Below, piece after piece: positions 44,925 through 56,809 of a DNA stretch of 64,000 bases (within the stretch, counting starts at the first letter, position 1; each line of letters opens with the position of its first letter). The position numbers and the translations under genes were made by a program. The DNA is taken from contig OX578282.1 of NCBI GenBank assembly GCA_951217055.1, positions 16,431,877 through 16,495,876 on the forward strand. Direction: 5' to 3'. A model generated the notes under the pieces. That model ran no database searches, was not told the origin of the DNA, and saw nothing but the letters and a program-made list of their open reading frames with translations. This DNA is from Gerris lacustris (lineage: Eukaryota > Arthropoda > Insecta > Hemiptera > Gerridae).

Positions 44925-45345
44925 AAGGTATTGTGATGGCGTGAAAATTCGATTTTGATGGATTTACACGTTTTGAGGACCCCTGAGTGCAAGAAGGGGT
45001 TATTAAAAAAATGTCGGTTTGTCGTCTGTAGGCTGCCGTCTGTGTTGCCTAAACAGCTGGACTGATTTAGACGAAATGTGGCATAACATGTTCAGAAAAA
45101 TCACACTCCGAGGCGAAAATGAAATATTAATTTTAGCTTCAAATTTGGAGCTCCCCAACAACTCTGGAAAAAAGGAAAAATATTTTTTCGAAAACGGTTA
45201 CGACGATTTTGATTTAAAAAAATTCTAAACTTTAGTCCATTTAAATACGAATCTAATGTTATAAGCTGTTTTCCGGGAAAAATCTAGTTTCCCAGATATT
45301 TATGAAAATAAATATGATTTTGTTAAAAATCTAAAACAAAAAGTA
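44925..45345 (+). repeat. Family F repeat, copy F1
   Basis: Contains 'aggtattgtgatggcgtgaa', 'cgaaatgtggcataacatgt', 'tcagaaaaatcacactccga', 'caaatttggagct' and 'agctgttttccgggaaaaat'. The same blocks occur reversed at 63745-64000. The open frame 45019-45228 is not supported as coding because it is part of the repeat. Confidence 0.68.
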
Positions 45346-45414
45346 AACTTCCACCTGTTGAACGATTTTGATAACGAACGAAATATGATAATAAAAAAAA
45401 TCACTCAGTTCAAA

Positions 45415-45459
45415 ACGGTCACCCATCCATGTACTCACCACGCCCAGTGCTGCTTCCTC
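45415..45459 (-). repeat. 5S rRNA-derived fragment
   Basis: On the minus strand 'aagcagcactgggcgtggtg', 'agtacatggatgggtgaccg' matches the 3' half of eukaryotic 5S rRNA (typically 'aagcag.gtcgggc.tggt.agta' and 'tggatgggtgacc'), including the internal control region end. The rest of 5S is absent, so this is not a 5S gene; it is most likely the head of a 5S-derived (SINE3-type) repeat or a pseudogene. A perfect palindrome 'agaggccactttagtggcct' follows at 45478. Confidence 0.7.
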
Positions 45460-45821
45460 CTGCTGCGAGGCAGCAGTAGAGGCCACTTTAGTGGCCTCTA
45501 AAGTGAGGAAAAGTTCCAAGGTACCCTGTACCCTATTTTTGTTTTCTTTATCTTGGAACCTACAAGTCCTCATTTCAATGAATTTGAATGAAGTAGAGCA
45601 ATTTGATTTGATATAGTATTAAAATTGAGTAACATGCTTCTTCTAGGAACGATTTAAACTCTGAATTATATATTTGACATTTTTATATAATTATATTATA
45701 TTAATATGTAGGTGGGAACATAAAATCAACTGTTTCTAGAACTTAAGTTTCACTTCTAATGCGTGAGAGTCTCACACTTTTTTTTTTTTAGTATATAAAT
45801 GGACATAACTGTATTTAGTCA

Positions 45822-46000
45822 TTCGTTAGACTAAATAACTATTAAGACAAAGGGATTTAGTCCAATATGCATTGGGACAAAGGAATATCACACTTCGGTT
45901 TTTATAAGAGGAGTAACAGTCTAAAGAAGAACATTCCGTACATTTTCTTTAGATTGTTACTACCTTCTGTTTTTATAAGGGAGTAACAGTCCAAAGAAGG
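45822..46000. repeat. Family B element, partial copy B3
   Basis: 'actattaagacaaaggga', 'gcattgggacaaaggaatat', then 'gagtaacagtctaaagaaga' and two further terminal-type motifs in alternating orientation. Incomplete at its left side. Confidence 0.65.
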
Positions 46001-46532
46001 GTGTTCAGTACTTGATCCCACAATCCAATAAAACACATATAGGAAGTTACGCTGCTCTATTTATTTTTGTTTACATAGTTAATAATATTAAGCTCTATTC
46101 AGCAATAATTAGCAATCAATAATTTTAACAAAGTAAAGCAGTACAAGTTAAACAAATTTGACAATGTAATGGCTATGGTGATTAACTCTCATACTACATA
46201 ATGGTGTTTGTTTACCTCTGTGTTACACAATTGCGTACTAATACCATAATTACACAATGCTGTTTACTTCCCATGCTACACAGTCGAGTGTACTCAGCAT
46301 AGCATAATTAATCATTCTGCTAAAGAGCTGTTGTTGCGCCATATTTGTATTAATTTTCTCTTTTTTAAGATGTCGTGTTCGCTGGCAAAAAAAAATTGTC
46401 GGCCATTTTGTGTGGCACATAGCTTCTTTACATCCTATTATTATTATTAAACCAATGACCAGATGAGATATGGATTTATTTCGATTCCCAGTGAGGTTAC
46501 TCTTATTTTTTTATACAATATTAAATTTGTGG
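46001..46532. other. Unassigned stretch with a family A 3' scrap
   Basis: 46412-46445 reads 'gtgtggcacatagcttcttt' and 'acatcctat', the A 3' end on the minus strand. No gene recognised. Confidence 0.45.
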
Positions 46533-46788
46533 GTGCTTCTTTAGAACGTTACTCCCCTTATATAAAAAAGATGGAGAGTAACAATCTAAAGAAGGTGTAC
46601 AGAATGTTCTTCTTTAGACTGTTACTCTCCTTATAAAAACAGAAGTGTGATATTCCTTTGTCCCAAAGTACATTGGACTAAACATCCCTTTGTCTTAATG
46701 GTAATTTAGACAAATGAATGTATAAATAATTATTTATCATTTATATTCTAAAAATTATAGAGGGTGTAAGAATCTGAAGAAGTACCAA
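46533..46788. repeat. Family B element, near complete copy B4
   Basis: Left 'gtgcttctttagaacgttac', right 'agaatctgaagaagtaccaa'. In between, an inner pair 'agagtaacaatctaaagaag' and 'ttcttctttagactgttact', and the core 'cctttgtcccaaagtacatt'. Confidence 0.72.
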
Positions 46789-46789
46789 T

Positions 46790-47575
46790 TTGTGCACATG
46801 GAAATTAATATGGGATGATCTTCGGGCTACTTTAGACAGATCATCCAAATTTCTTTAAAATTGGATTTTTTTTTTTTATCAAAATATTGTCTTCTAATTT
46901 GTGCTGCACATAGCTTTCGCGTTATATCACGTACATTAATTACTTTTCAGATAGGAGTCTACAAACCAACCCATTTTTCCATATCATAAAATAATCCGTA
47001 AATTAGTGTGGCTCACTGCTTCCTCGCACCCTATGTCGTACTTTTAAACCCCAACAGTTGCTAATTTATTTAATTAGGTTTGTTCCAACCACACTTCAAA
47101 CTGGTTTGGAACTGTCCGATGCATGCGCATCAGACCACATTTGAACGTTTTTTGCTAATGCACATGCGTCGTACAGTTTGAAACTAGTTTGAGGTGTGGT
47201 TGGAACAAACCTATTGTTTCTAACATTTTTGTAAATCTGTCAAAATGGTTGTGTTTCTTTAACATGAATAAAAGTATCAATTTAAGCAATATTTAATGGG
47301 CGCAAATGGTTGAAATGAATCTGAGGCTACATGAAGGCTAATTTCGACAAACCAATTTTTATTTTTTTTTTAATTGGATGAACACTTTTAAAGATATAGG
47401 AGTTAATAAATGAAATGTTTCTGCGCATCTGGAAGAGAAACAAATAGGCGAAGAAGGTCGAAATGATATCGGCACCTAAAATGTTCCTTGATTGTCTGAA
47501 ACGGATTTCTGTTTAATAAATTTTAAATTTGGAGAAATAAAAAAAATCGTTACCTATTATATAGCTCGGAAGCAA
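46790..47575 (-). repeat. Family A copies in minus orientation (A10, with a fragment before it)
   Basis: 46790-46945 holds scattered A 3' text ('gctgcacatagctttcgcg'). From about 46995 ('gtggctcactgcttcctcgc') to 47575 ('agctcggaagcaa') a diverged full A copy runs in reverse. It is broken by the hairpin element at 47077-47211. Confidence 0.65.
47077..47211. mobile_element. 135-bp hairpin MITE with TA target duplication
   Basis: Left 'ggtttgttccaaccacactt' and right (reverse strand) 'ggtttgttccaaccacacct' are flanked by TA (47075-47076, 47212-47213). Almost the whole element folds on itself ('caaactggttt' with 'aaactagtttg'; 'gcatgcgcat'). Non-coding; insertion into the A copy gives its boundaries. 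Confidence 0.85.
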
Positions 47576-47859
47576 TATTCATTTTTGTAAGTTTATAAGT
47601 TCTATCAGTTATTTCCTGCCTCAAGCCGTTTGGATTATCCAATTTGCTTTAACACACATTCAAAAACAAAAAGTGGGACAAAAGCACGCAACCTTCAAAT
47701 TGTAATTTTTAAAATAGTGTTGAGCACTCTTATATTATTGATTGTTAAATATTACCTTTATTGTAGAAACTAGAAACTTTTAGGGTAATAAACGAAAAAA
47801 AAAGTATTATAAAAGTCGAAGGACAAAACCATCAAATCAATATTCATGTATTAATTTTG

Positions 47860-48432
47860 CTTCCAAGCTTACCGAAGGAAACGGAAGCTATAAGATTGTT
47901 CTGAAGAACGAAAATATTTTATGTTTCCGATTTAAAAAATTCCAAGACAGAAATCCGTTTTAGATATCAGATAATATTTTTGGCTTCGTGTCTGTCTGTC
48001 GGTCTGTAAGAACAAACATATCTTAAAAACTATACACGTCCGATTTTAATGAAATATCCATGGTAGGTCATAATTAGCTCATGGTTGGTCCCATATAAGT
48101 TTTAACCTTCTGCGCTCATTTGTTTCTCTTCTACATGCGTATAAATACATTTATTTACACCTATACCTTCAAAGTAATCATCTGATTTTTATCAAATTTT
48201 GATAGTTTGTCGGAAGTAGCCCCAGATTAATTTGAACCGTCTGCACTCATTAAATTTAGCTAAATTTATACTTAAATTCATGTAAAATGTCAAAACAATT
48301 TTGACAACTAAAGAAACGGAGGAATCAATGACACAAATTAGACAATAATGGCTTGTAAAAGCATAAAATAAATTAAGTACGTGATACGATGAGGAATAAG
48401 CTATGTGCCACACCAATTGACAGTCTATTTAT
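47860..48432 (+). repeat. Family A repeat, copy A11
   Basis: From 'tgcttccaagcttaccgaag' to 'gtgccacaccaattgacagt'. The tctg block is short and the 'tttttgcg' block is deleted. Confidence 0.73.
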
Positions 48433-49185
<753 letters not shown>

Positions 49186-49284
49186 GCCCCCACCAACCAA
49201 GCACCCTTAAAATTTCTTATTTACATTGTCGAAATCAAAATAATTTTAAGTACACCTCATATGTGATATGTAAGACATACCAAA

Positions 49285-50333
49285 CATGACCTAGAGAGCA
49301 CCTAGGCGCTAAGAAAAACCTACTTAGGTACACAATTGCATGGTTATAGGTCTAGTAGTTCCAGAGATACCGTGATGTGGCAGTCAGTGGTATTTCTCAG
49401 AAATATGTCCAAGTAAGCACCTAGGAGCTAAGAAAAACCTACTTACACAATTGCATGGTCATAGGTCTAGTGGTCCAGAGATATCGCGATGAGTCAGTCA
49501 GTGGTATTTCTTAGAAATATGTCCTAGCGATCATCTAGGAGCTAAGACAAAATATACTTACACAATTACATAGTCATAGATCTAGTAATTCCAGAGATAT
49601 CGTGATGAGTCAGTCAGTGGTATTTCTTAGAAATATGTCCTAGCGATCATCTAGGAGCTAAGACAAAACATACTTACACAATTACATAGTCATAGGTCTA
49701 GTAATTCCAGAGATATCGTGATGAGTCAGTCAGTGGTATTTCTTAGAAATATGTCCTAGCGATCATCTAGGAGCTAAGACAAAACATACTTACACAATTA
49801 CATAGTCATAGGTCTAGTGGTTTAAGAGATATCGTGATGAGTCAGTCAACTGGTATTTCTTAGAAATATGTCCTAGCGATCATCTAGGAGCTAAGACAAA
49901 ACATACTTACACAATTACATAGTCATAGGTCTAGTAATTCCAGAGATATCGTGATGAGTCAGTCAGTGGTATTTCTTAGAAATATGTCCTAGCGATCATC
50001 TAGGAGCTAAGACAAAACATACTTACACAATTACATAGTCATAGGTCTAGTGGTTTAAGAGATATCGTGATGAGTCAGTCAGTGGTATTTCTTAGAAATA
50101 TGTCCTAGCGATCATCTAGGAGCTAAGACAAAACATACTTACACAATTACATAGTCATAGGTCTAGTAATTCCAGAGATATCGTGATGAGTCAGTCAGTG
50201 GTATTTCTTAGAAATATGTCCTAGCGATCATCTAGGAGCTAAGACAAAACATACTTACACAATTACATAGTCATAGGTCTAGTGGTTTAAGAGATATCGT
50301 GATGAGTCAGTCAACTGGTATTTCGTATAAATA
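49285..50333. repeat. 116-bp satellite, about 9 units, with dimeric higher-order structure
   Basis: The unit includes 'gtcctagcgatcatctagga', 'gctaagacaaaacatactta', 'cacaattacatagtcatagg' and 'gatatcgtgatgagtcagtc'. The first two units are diverged ('gcacctaggagctaag'). From about 49690 onward units alternate between 'ctagtaattccagag' and 'ctagtggtttaagag', giving a 232-bp dimer. Some dimers differ further at 'cagtcagtgg' versus 'cagtcaactgg'. Confidence 0.9.
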
Positions 50334-50528
50334 TGTCCGAAATATGTCGATTTTTTTTTATAGTAAAATGGTTATACCTTGGAAAATAACAAAATAAATA
50401 CTGTTGCGAAACGATTGAGAATTAACTCATGGTTTGACTAGTGTTTTTTTTATGCAAATGATGGGTAGAATCTGCCCTCTTCGTTTGTTATATCTTCGAC
50501 CAAACACCCTATATAGACATTTTTTTAT

Positions 50529-50906
50529 TTTCCGTGGTAGGCTGTGAAATTGTAAATTTAGAGCCTAAAAAACATAGCTAACATCCATTTTGGGCTTAAA
50601 AAATCTTTTCATTACTCCCAGCTGTATTGAACAATTTTTTTACCTCTTAGGAGGTAAAGAAATTTTTTTGTACTACAAGTAGTTATCAAAACTGCCGTTT
50701 TTAGCCCTGCAATCTTTGTATAATTATATTGATAAGTATGTACTAATATTTGTTATAATTATATTGATTAATATTTAATGATTTTTAAAATAGCATATGC
50801 TACACACTGTGAAGTGTTTTTTCTTTACCTTGGTAATATTTAGGCAAGTAAATGTAATTGCCGCGGTAAAGAAAAAACTCACTTCACAGCCTAGTAATAT
50901 ACTATT
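50529..50906 (+). repeat. Family C element, shortened copy C4
   Basis: Starts 'ttccgtggtaggctgtgaaa', ends 'cacagcctagtaatatacta'. The 'tcgcttcgctc' hairpin loop and part of the middle are deleted. Confidence 0.75.
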
Positions 50907-51199
50907 TTCCGCGGTAGGCTGTGAAATAGTAACTTTAGAGCCTAAAAAACATAGCTGAAATCCATTTCATTACGTGGACTTAAAATATCTATTCATTACT
51001 CCTAAACTGTATCGAAAAAATTGTTTACGTCCTACGTGTAGGTATCAAAAGTGCCGTTTTTAGTTATGAAATCTTCGCAGACATGCTTCTTAGTACATGC
51101 GTTTTATTATATTTATTGTCTCGCTTCGCTCGACAGTAAATATAATTGCCGTGGTAAAGGAAAAACTCACTTCACAGCCTAGTAACATAATATACTATT
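50907..51199 (+). repeat. Family C element, shortened copy C5 in tandem with C4
   Basis: Starts 'ttccgcggtaggctgtgaaa' directly at the end of C4, ends 'cctagtaacataatatacta'. It retains the 'tgtctcgcttcgctcgacag' hairpin that C4 lacks but has lost other parts. Confidence 0.75.
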
Positions 51200-52069
51200 T
51201 AATACATCGCAGTAGCACCGTTTTATGACATATAATTTTTATAACTTTTAAAAATTGGACTGTAATAGGCTTTGTTTTTACAAGAAGTAAGCCTTTGAAG
51301 GTAGAATATTATAATTTAGAGTTATCATGGCATGTGAAACAGCGATGTGTGAGAATATTTTAACTTCCCTTCAATGAATTCTTCATCATTGGACTTATAT
51401 GGAAATTACCTTATGCTTATGAATTAAGCCTACACGCCTACTTCATTAAAAAAACAATCATCCAGCCATTTTCCTCAACGAGAAAACCCCGACTGAATAT
51501 GATTAATGCAAATTTATATTTCTTAATGGTTATACACTTTAAAAGATATATAGCAGCAATAATAAAAATTAATAATATTAGGCTACCTATTTTTATTGCT
51601 TTTTTTTCGACTTCCTTTCTTCATTTTTTTTAGGAGGGTTTTAATGTTTGAGGCATTTTAATTATCTCTAATTAAAAATAAATCGTCTAATGAATGAATT
51701 GTATCTTGAAATGAATAATATAAAAAAAAGTCTAATGAATGAATTGTAATCATCATTAAATAAATAATATAAAAAATGAGCAGGAAAATAATAATTATAA
51801 GTTGAGGTAATTTTTTTTTTAAATTAATAAAATAAATAAAATGTAAATATAAAAATTAGTTATGCATCATATAGCGTTATTTATTTTTAAGATTTATAAA
51901 ATAGTATGTTTAGTAAAGCTTCTCTAAAGGAATTTGAATAATTTTTCTTTATTTCTAGTTTTATTTTAACTAATATTTAATTTCTTTCTTTCAAATTACA
52001 ATTCTGGTACTTCAGTATTATAAGTCTAAAAACATATAAGTCGGACATCATTATCGGAACTTCTGTGCA
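51200..52069. other. Unassigned AT-rich stretch
   Basis: A short direct repeat 'gtctaatgaatgaattgta' occurs at 51687 and 51730. No gene recognised. Confidence 0.4.
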
Positions 52070-52464
52070 ACGAAAATCTCTATATAAAGAATAATTTTTA
52101 TGTCTTTATATTTTTTATGTTGTTAAAGCAGCTCCTGTACTACCTTTGGTACTTCTTTAGATTGTTACTCCCCTATGTTTTTATTAGAATATTGATGACT
52201 TTGAATAAATAAATATTAAGACAAAGGGATGTTTTGTCCAATGTACTTTAGGACAAAGGAATATCATACTTTTGTTTTTATAAGTGGAGTAGCAGTTTAA
52301 AGAAGAACATTCCGTACAACTTCTTTAGAGTGTTGATCCCTTCTGTTTTAATTTTATTTGGGGAGTAACAATCTAAAGAAGTACCAAAATCTCTATATAA
52401 CGAATATTTTGTATGTCTATAAATATTTTTTAATGTTGTTAAAGCAGCTTCTGTAATTACCTTT
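52070..52464. repeat. About 75-bp direct repeats flanking a B element
   Basis: 'aaaatctctatataaagaat' ... 'gttgttaaagcagctcctgt' (52072-52146) is repeated as 'aaaatctctatataacgaat' ... 'gttgttaaagcagcttctgt' (52386-52464). The B5 element sits exactly between them. Confidence 0.78.
52145..52388. mobile_element. Family B MITE, complete copy B5 (244 bp)
   Basis: Left terminal repeat 'tttggtacttctttagattg' plus 'ttactcccc', right (reverse strand) 'tttggtacttctttagattg' plus 'ttactcccc': perfect over at least 29 bp. The core has 'ctttaggacaaaggaatatc', and inner motifs of the same type as the ends occur facing each other ('gtggagtagcagtttaaaga', 'acttctttagagtgttgatc'). No coding region. This copy defines the family ends. 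Confidence 0.85.
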
Positions 52465-53019
52465 TTCTTTGAATTCTGTTTGTTTTATCGTCAGTCTGTT
52501 GATGAATTTATATTTCATAGACACTTGTGTGTATTATTTCTTTTAAATAATTTATGATAAGGTGGGTTCAAAGCCTGCGTTTTATACGCGCTTTAGAATA
52601 ATCTATAGACTGTCATAACATGATGCGAGAAAAGTTGGTTCTAAACTAACTTCCTCGCGTCAAAGCTAACCTAAATGAAACCTTCCCGTTCTCTTCCCTC
52701 TTGTTTATATTTTTGATTTCATTTTTTGAGTCACCCATTTACATAGTAATTATTAAATTCATACACTCTTTTTCTTCATTTTACAGTCATCCTTTTAGAA
52801 AGTTAGTATTATAATTTAATGATAAGTTCGGCTTTGTTTATAACCTGAAAGGAACACTGCGCAAGTGCACAAGGAAGGAAGGGTGGGGGAAAACACTCAG
52901 TGACGTCTCTACGTCATGAATGTATTTTCATCTATATAGTCCAAACGCTGCTATCTATATGTAGTCCCAGTCCCTCGATGTTTTGATTCGTATCCTCAAA
53001 TATATTGTTCAATATAAAC
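52465..53019. other. Unassigned stretch
   Basis: 'gcgagaaaagttggttctaaactaacttcctcgc'-like stem at about 52628-52661 (arms gcgag and ctcgc with agtt/aact). 52810-52930 is slightly GC-richer. No gene recognised. Confidence 0.4.
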
Positions 53020-53260
53020 ATCCCCTCGCACGCTTAAAGAAAGAACAGTATTGGGATAGCGAGAACATTAAATTTAAATGAATAAATTCAATTTTTAGGG
53101 TCCAAAAATTGTGTTTTTTGTCTGTCTGTGATCTGTTTGTCTGTGCAGAGCGCGGAGACAAAACCACTGGCGGGATATAGATTAAATTTGGCATACATGT
53201 CTGGAAAAAGCATACCCTGAGGTAAAATTGAGAAATGAATTTATGAAATAAAAATCAAAA
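53020..53260 (+). repeat. Family F-like repeat, copy F2
   Basis: Contains 'gaacagtattgggatagcga', a tgtctg-rich stretch, 'taaatttggcatacatgtct' and 'ggaaaaagcataccctgagg', parallel to F1 ('attgtgatggcgtgaa', 'gaaatgtggcataacatgt', 'cacactccgaggcg'). Distant relative. Confidence 0.5.
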
Positions 53261-53307
53261 TCGAAATGTAAACAAAGTCCTGTTGAACACTTTTTATTCA
53301 TGTTTAA

Positions 53308-53734
53308 AGCCTCGTTCACATGGTGGCACTATTGTCGCGACTTGCTACATGCAATGCCATGAAACTGCTTGAAACTCGCGAAACACTTTCTATGGCATGA
53401 CACTGAATGTCATGAGCTGTTCACATTGTTGTGACAGTTCTTTAAAGTTGCAAACCATACCAAAGGAATATAATAGTTTATGTAATGTACATAATCATAT
53501 TTTACTTACAATTTTATTTCAATTTATGTTATTAGTTTGATTTCCCAAAGAAGGTTATTCTACATATTCAACAGGCAGTGCCGCATGCCGTGACATCTAG
53601 TGTCAAAATATCAAAACGTTTTTATGCTTGACATTAGATGTCACGGCATTGTAGTGCCATGAAATCTACGGTTCAAACAACGACACCAGGTGACACTAAT
53701 GTCGCTAGATTAGTGCCACCTTGTGAACGAGGCT
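53308..53734. mobile_element. Harbinger-type non-autonomous element M (427 bp)
   Basis: Left 'agcctcgttcacatggtggc' and right (reverse strand) 'agcctcgttcacaaggtggc' with one mismatch in 20, flanked by TAA on both sides (53305-53307, 53735-53737). A 3-bp TWA target duplication with ends starting like 'agcct.gtt.gcac' fits PIF/Harbinger. Internal stems include 'tgacatctagtgtcaa' / 'ttgacattagatgtca'. No coding region. Confidence 0.83.
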
Positions 53735-53737
53735 TAA

Positions 53738-54163
53738 CAATAAATTAATTAAATTATATAATATTAAATTTAAATTCTAATATTAATCTAATATAAATTA
53801 TAATTATGTGAATGATACATTTTTTGTTGAGTTTATCGTACATGTTTTATAAAATGCTACATAATTACATCCCTGAAAACCTTTGATTCGAATGAATATT
53901 TTTAAGGGGTTGTGACACCAGTGAGCAATTCTGTGATGACTATGATCATTATTTTTCGATTGCTGAACTTATGATTGCATTTATTTTAAAACGTTCTTAA
54001 AGCTTTAATCCGCACTTTTTTTTTACTTTAGCACTGTCCTTGGTTCTAAACAATAGTCTGCCCTACAAAAGTCTCAAAGGTTTGTGTTTGTCTCCCCAAG
54101 ACATAGAGACTCCTGGGGGAGTTTTATATTTAATATTCCTTAATCTTAATAGTTGATTAGTCT
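53738..54163. other. Unassigned stretch
   Basis: No gene or shared repeat recognised. Confidence 0.4.
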
Positions 54164-54582
54164 AAGGCGCTGGGCAAACTGAAGAAACTAGTTTCATAAA
54201 ACGTGAAACTTTAGTATCATGAAACCACTTGATTTAAAACATACAGAAAGGAGCACACTACATTTATTGAAACTGTAGTTTCATTTGGTTTCATCAAACA
54301 TGTTTCACGCAACCAAAAAGTCAAGTTTCGTCGAAACCGAGTTGCACGTGATTTCATGTTTATTGTTTTGCATATCATTTCAGTTTTGATTATTGCGATT
54401 TGTTTGGTGTTCAGTTATTTGTGTTGTTTATTTAAAATGAGTCTATTAAGAAACATTTGATTAATTGAATGTGATATTGAATTAATTCATCTTCGTCAGA
54501 GCACATTATGAAACTGTCAGAAAAAGAGTTTCCTCTTTGTGCACTGAAACGTGAAACTGGTTTTATGTGCACAGCGCCCAAG
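54164..54582. mobile_element. Inverted-repeat element rich in GAAAC/GTTTC words (about 419 bp)
   Basis: Left 'aaggcgctgggcaaactgaa' and right (reverse strand) 'ttgggcgctgtgcacataaa' are imperfect terminal inverted repeats. 'gaaac', 'gtttcat' and 'gaaactagtttc' words occur more than a dozen times in both halves, consistent with subterminal binding sites. Target duplication unclear. Confidence 0.6.
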
Positions 54583-54607
54583 GGATACGATCACAATTAT
54601 TATATAC

Positions 54608-54760
54608 AAAAGTGTGATATTCCTTTGTCCCAAGGTCCAAGGTACATTGGAATAAATATTCCTTCGTCTTAATAGTAATTTAGACTAAGAAATATATGCA
54701 ACTCTATATATGTTCCTTTGTCTAAATAACTATTAACACAAGGGGATATAGGGGGGTGCT
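54608..54760. repeat. Family B fragment B6
   Basis: 'gtgatattcctttgtcccaa' and 'tacattggaataaatattcc' correspond to the B core; 'ctttgtctaaataactatta' follows in inverted sense. Terminal repeats absent. Confidence 0.6.
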
Positions 54761-55379
54761 AAAGTAAAAAAGTACCCTTTAATCATGCACTGCTAAAGCT
54801 GTTTGATTTCAGAAGGAATGAAGCTACAAACTGCACTATGAATAAAGCTGAGACAAAATAGGTAACAGGTGGATAATCCTTACGGCATGAAAACACCTGC
54901 TTCCGAAACGTATATAAAAACGAAGGAATGCTTACATATAACTGTACTTATACACCAAAATAAATATTTTTAAACATATTAGAAACAATCTTTTTCATCT
55001 ATAGAGAAAGGAGACTTGTAAACAAAACATGCGCAGTGGATCCCTTTATTGTGCCTGTCAAATTTAATTGTTTTATTCACGCATGTTTTGCCTCTTTATT
55101 CAATATCGATTAAGACACATTTATAAATAATTATTCTTATAATATATTAAGTTCTTTTAAAGCTGGTTATATCTAAATAAAAATATCTGCATAACATTAT
55201 TATAAAACCCCCATTTTTTTCTTGTTACTAGATACAATCAGAGTATTCGAAAATATCTGAATAATGATTATAATTACTATATTTTGTATTCACAGACAAC
55301 TGCATATTTCTGTGTAAAATGTATATATATTATTATTGTTAAACGCATGTTCTAAATAATTTTGTTGAAAATCCTTTTA
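54761..55379. other. Unassigned AT-rich stretch
   Basis: No gene or shared repeat recognised. Confidence 0.4.
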
Positions 55380-56060
55380 TATTTTACCAATCCTCCGTGA
55401 AGCATTGCACGATCCTCTCTCCTCTCTTCAATTTGTCAGACGATCTTCATGCTGGTTTGTAATTTGCAGAAACCTCTTTAAACATTTTTTCGACACTCAT
55501 GAAGTTCTTAAACGAGAAAACAACCGTGCGATATTTTTAAATCTACGGGATGTATCGGTGAGCGGGAGAGCCCCAATTTTTCAGGGTTTTAGTCGAGTCT
55601 AAGACGGCGTTTGCTCCTTTCAACTTTGACCCTTCTCAGAGTGTTGTGTCGAAGGAGCGGAGTGTTTACCTTGGCCGCCCGAGCTCTGTGAAATCTCTCC
55701 CCCGGATCTGTAACCAGAAAGAGGTAAATAGTCTGGGAAAGAGAGGGCGGGGTGCGAATAATGGCCGGGGGATCGTGCCTGCGTGCTATGCGTGACAGCG
55801 TCTTTCACGATTCCCTCTTAGCTTAGAGCTTGAGGCTCACGACAAGCCTACTGTGGGAACCACCCCAAGGCTTGACCACACCGCCTCATCCTCTTCCTTG
55901 CTTTACATCCTCTTCTCTAGCATCCACACGACACAGTACCGTGCCCACCAGCCTAACTCCCTCCTTTTTGCTTGCTCTTTTAACTAACCTCTGTTGTTTT
56001 TTCTTCTTCGTACGGCGCCGTCCCTACTAACGGTGAAACGTTTAAGCCTCCGACGTGAAT
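55380..56060. other. GC-richer, CpG-containing unique island
   Basis: About 680 bp noticeably richer in G, C and CpG than the rest of the window and not part of any repeat seen here. Open frames of 60-66 codons on both strands (55405-55602 +, 55620-55808 -, 55830-56030 +) overlap little but show no domain I recognise. A gt-donor-like 'gaggtaaatag' is at about 55722. It may be an exon, a 5' leader or promoter region of a host gene, or an unrecognised element. Confidence 0.4.
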
Positions 56061-56809
56061 AGACATTTGAAATTGAAGTTTTCCAAATCTGGGTCTTGGG
56101 AAGTTGTAGCACGGCTAAGAAGGTTAGGCTCCATCAGTCACTGTTAATTTTATCCTCATATAATGAAGTTTCTTTTAGATTTACATATTAGCTTGTTTTC
56201 AATCCTGACTCTTAAACCCTAGACTTACTCTCACATGAAACTGTTAACATTCCCGCGGTTTTCCTTTTTGATATGTATCGATAGTATGTATATCGATATA
56301 TATATCGAGTGATCTATTTTGTGTATGTTTTGTAAAACGATTTGTTCTAATAAATATGGCAGCTTGTCAAGTTAACTTAGTCTTATGTGTTTGTCTCTTA
56401 TTCAATTAATCTATATTGTTCCGTTTACATATTACTTTTTAAAAAACATTTACCTAAACCAGTAAATCTCAATGATATTACATGTAAAATAATTAATATA
56501 AAAATAGCATTCTAAAAAACTGGTCTTATTTTCAACATTTTTTTTTGTTTTGTATTCTTCACCTAAATTGTTCCCATGTGCAAAATTTGGGGAAGATTGA
56601 AAGACGGGAAGTGGTTCAAAATTGGGGTAATAGGTGTGCGATGTAAATACAAAGTAATATTAGACCAGTAATAAAAAGTAATACACACAAATAAATAAAT
56701 TACATATCACTCAACATTAAATAGTATTTTTTCAAACCATGAGTTGTATGAGTGTTAGTAGCAACACGTTTTTGTAAATTAGTTTTTTGTCCGAAACACG
56801 GTTTTCTCA
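56061..56809. other. Unassigned AT-rich stretch
   Basis: 'atgtatcgatagtatgtata' and 'tatcgatatatatatcgag' (56272-56310) again contain atcgat palindromes. No gene recognised. Confidence 0.4.

Noticed and set aside
45415..45459. 5S rRNA gene
   Set aside because: Only the 3' half is present; no full internal promoter and no terminator arrangement.
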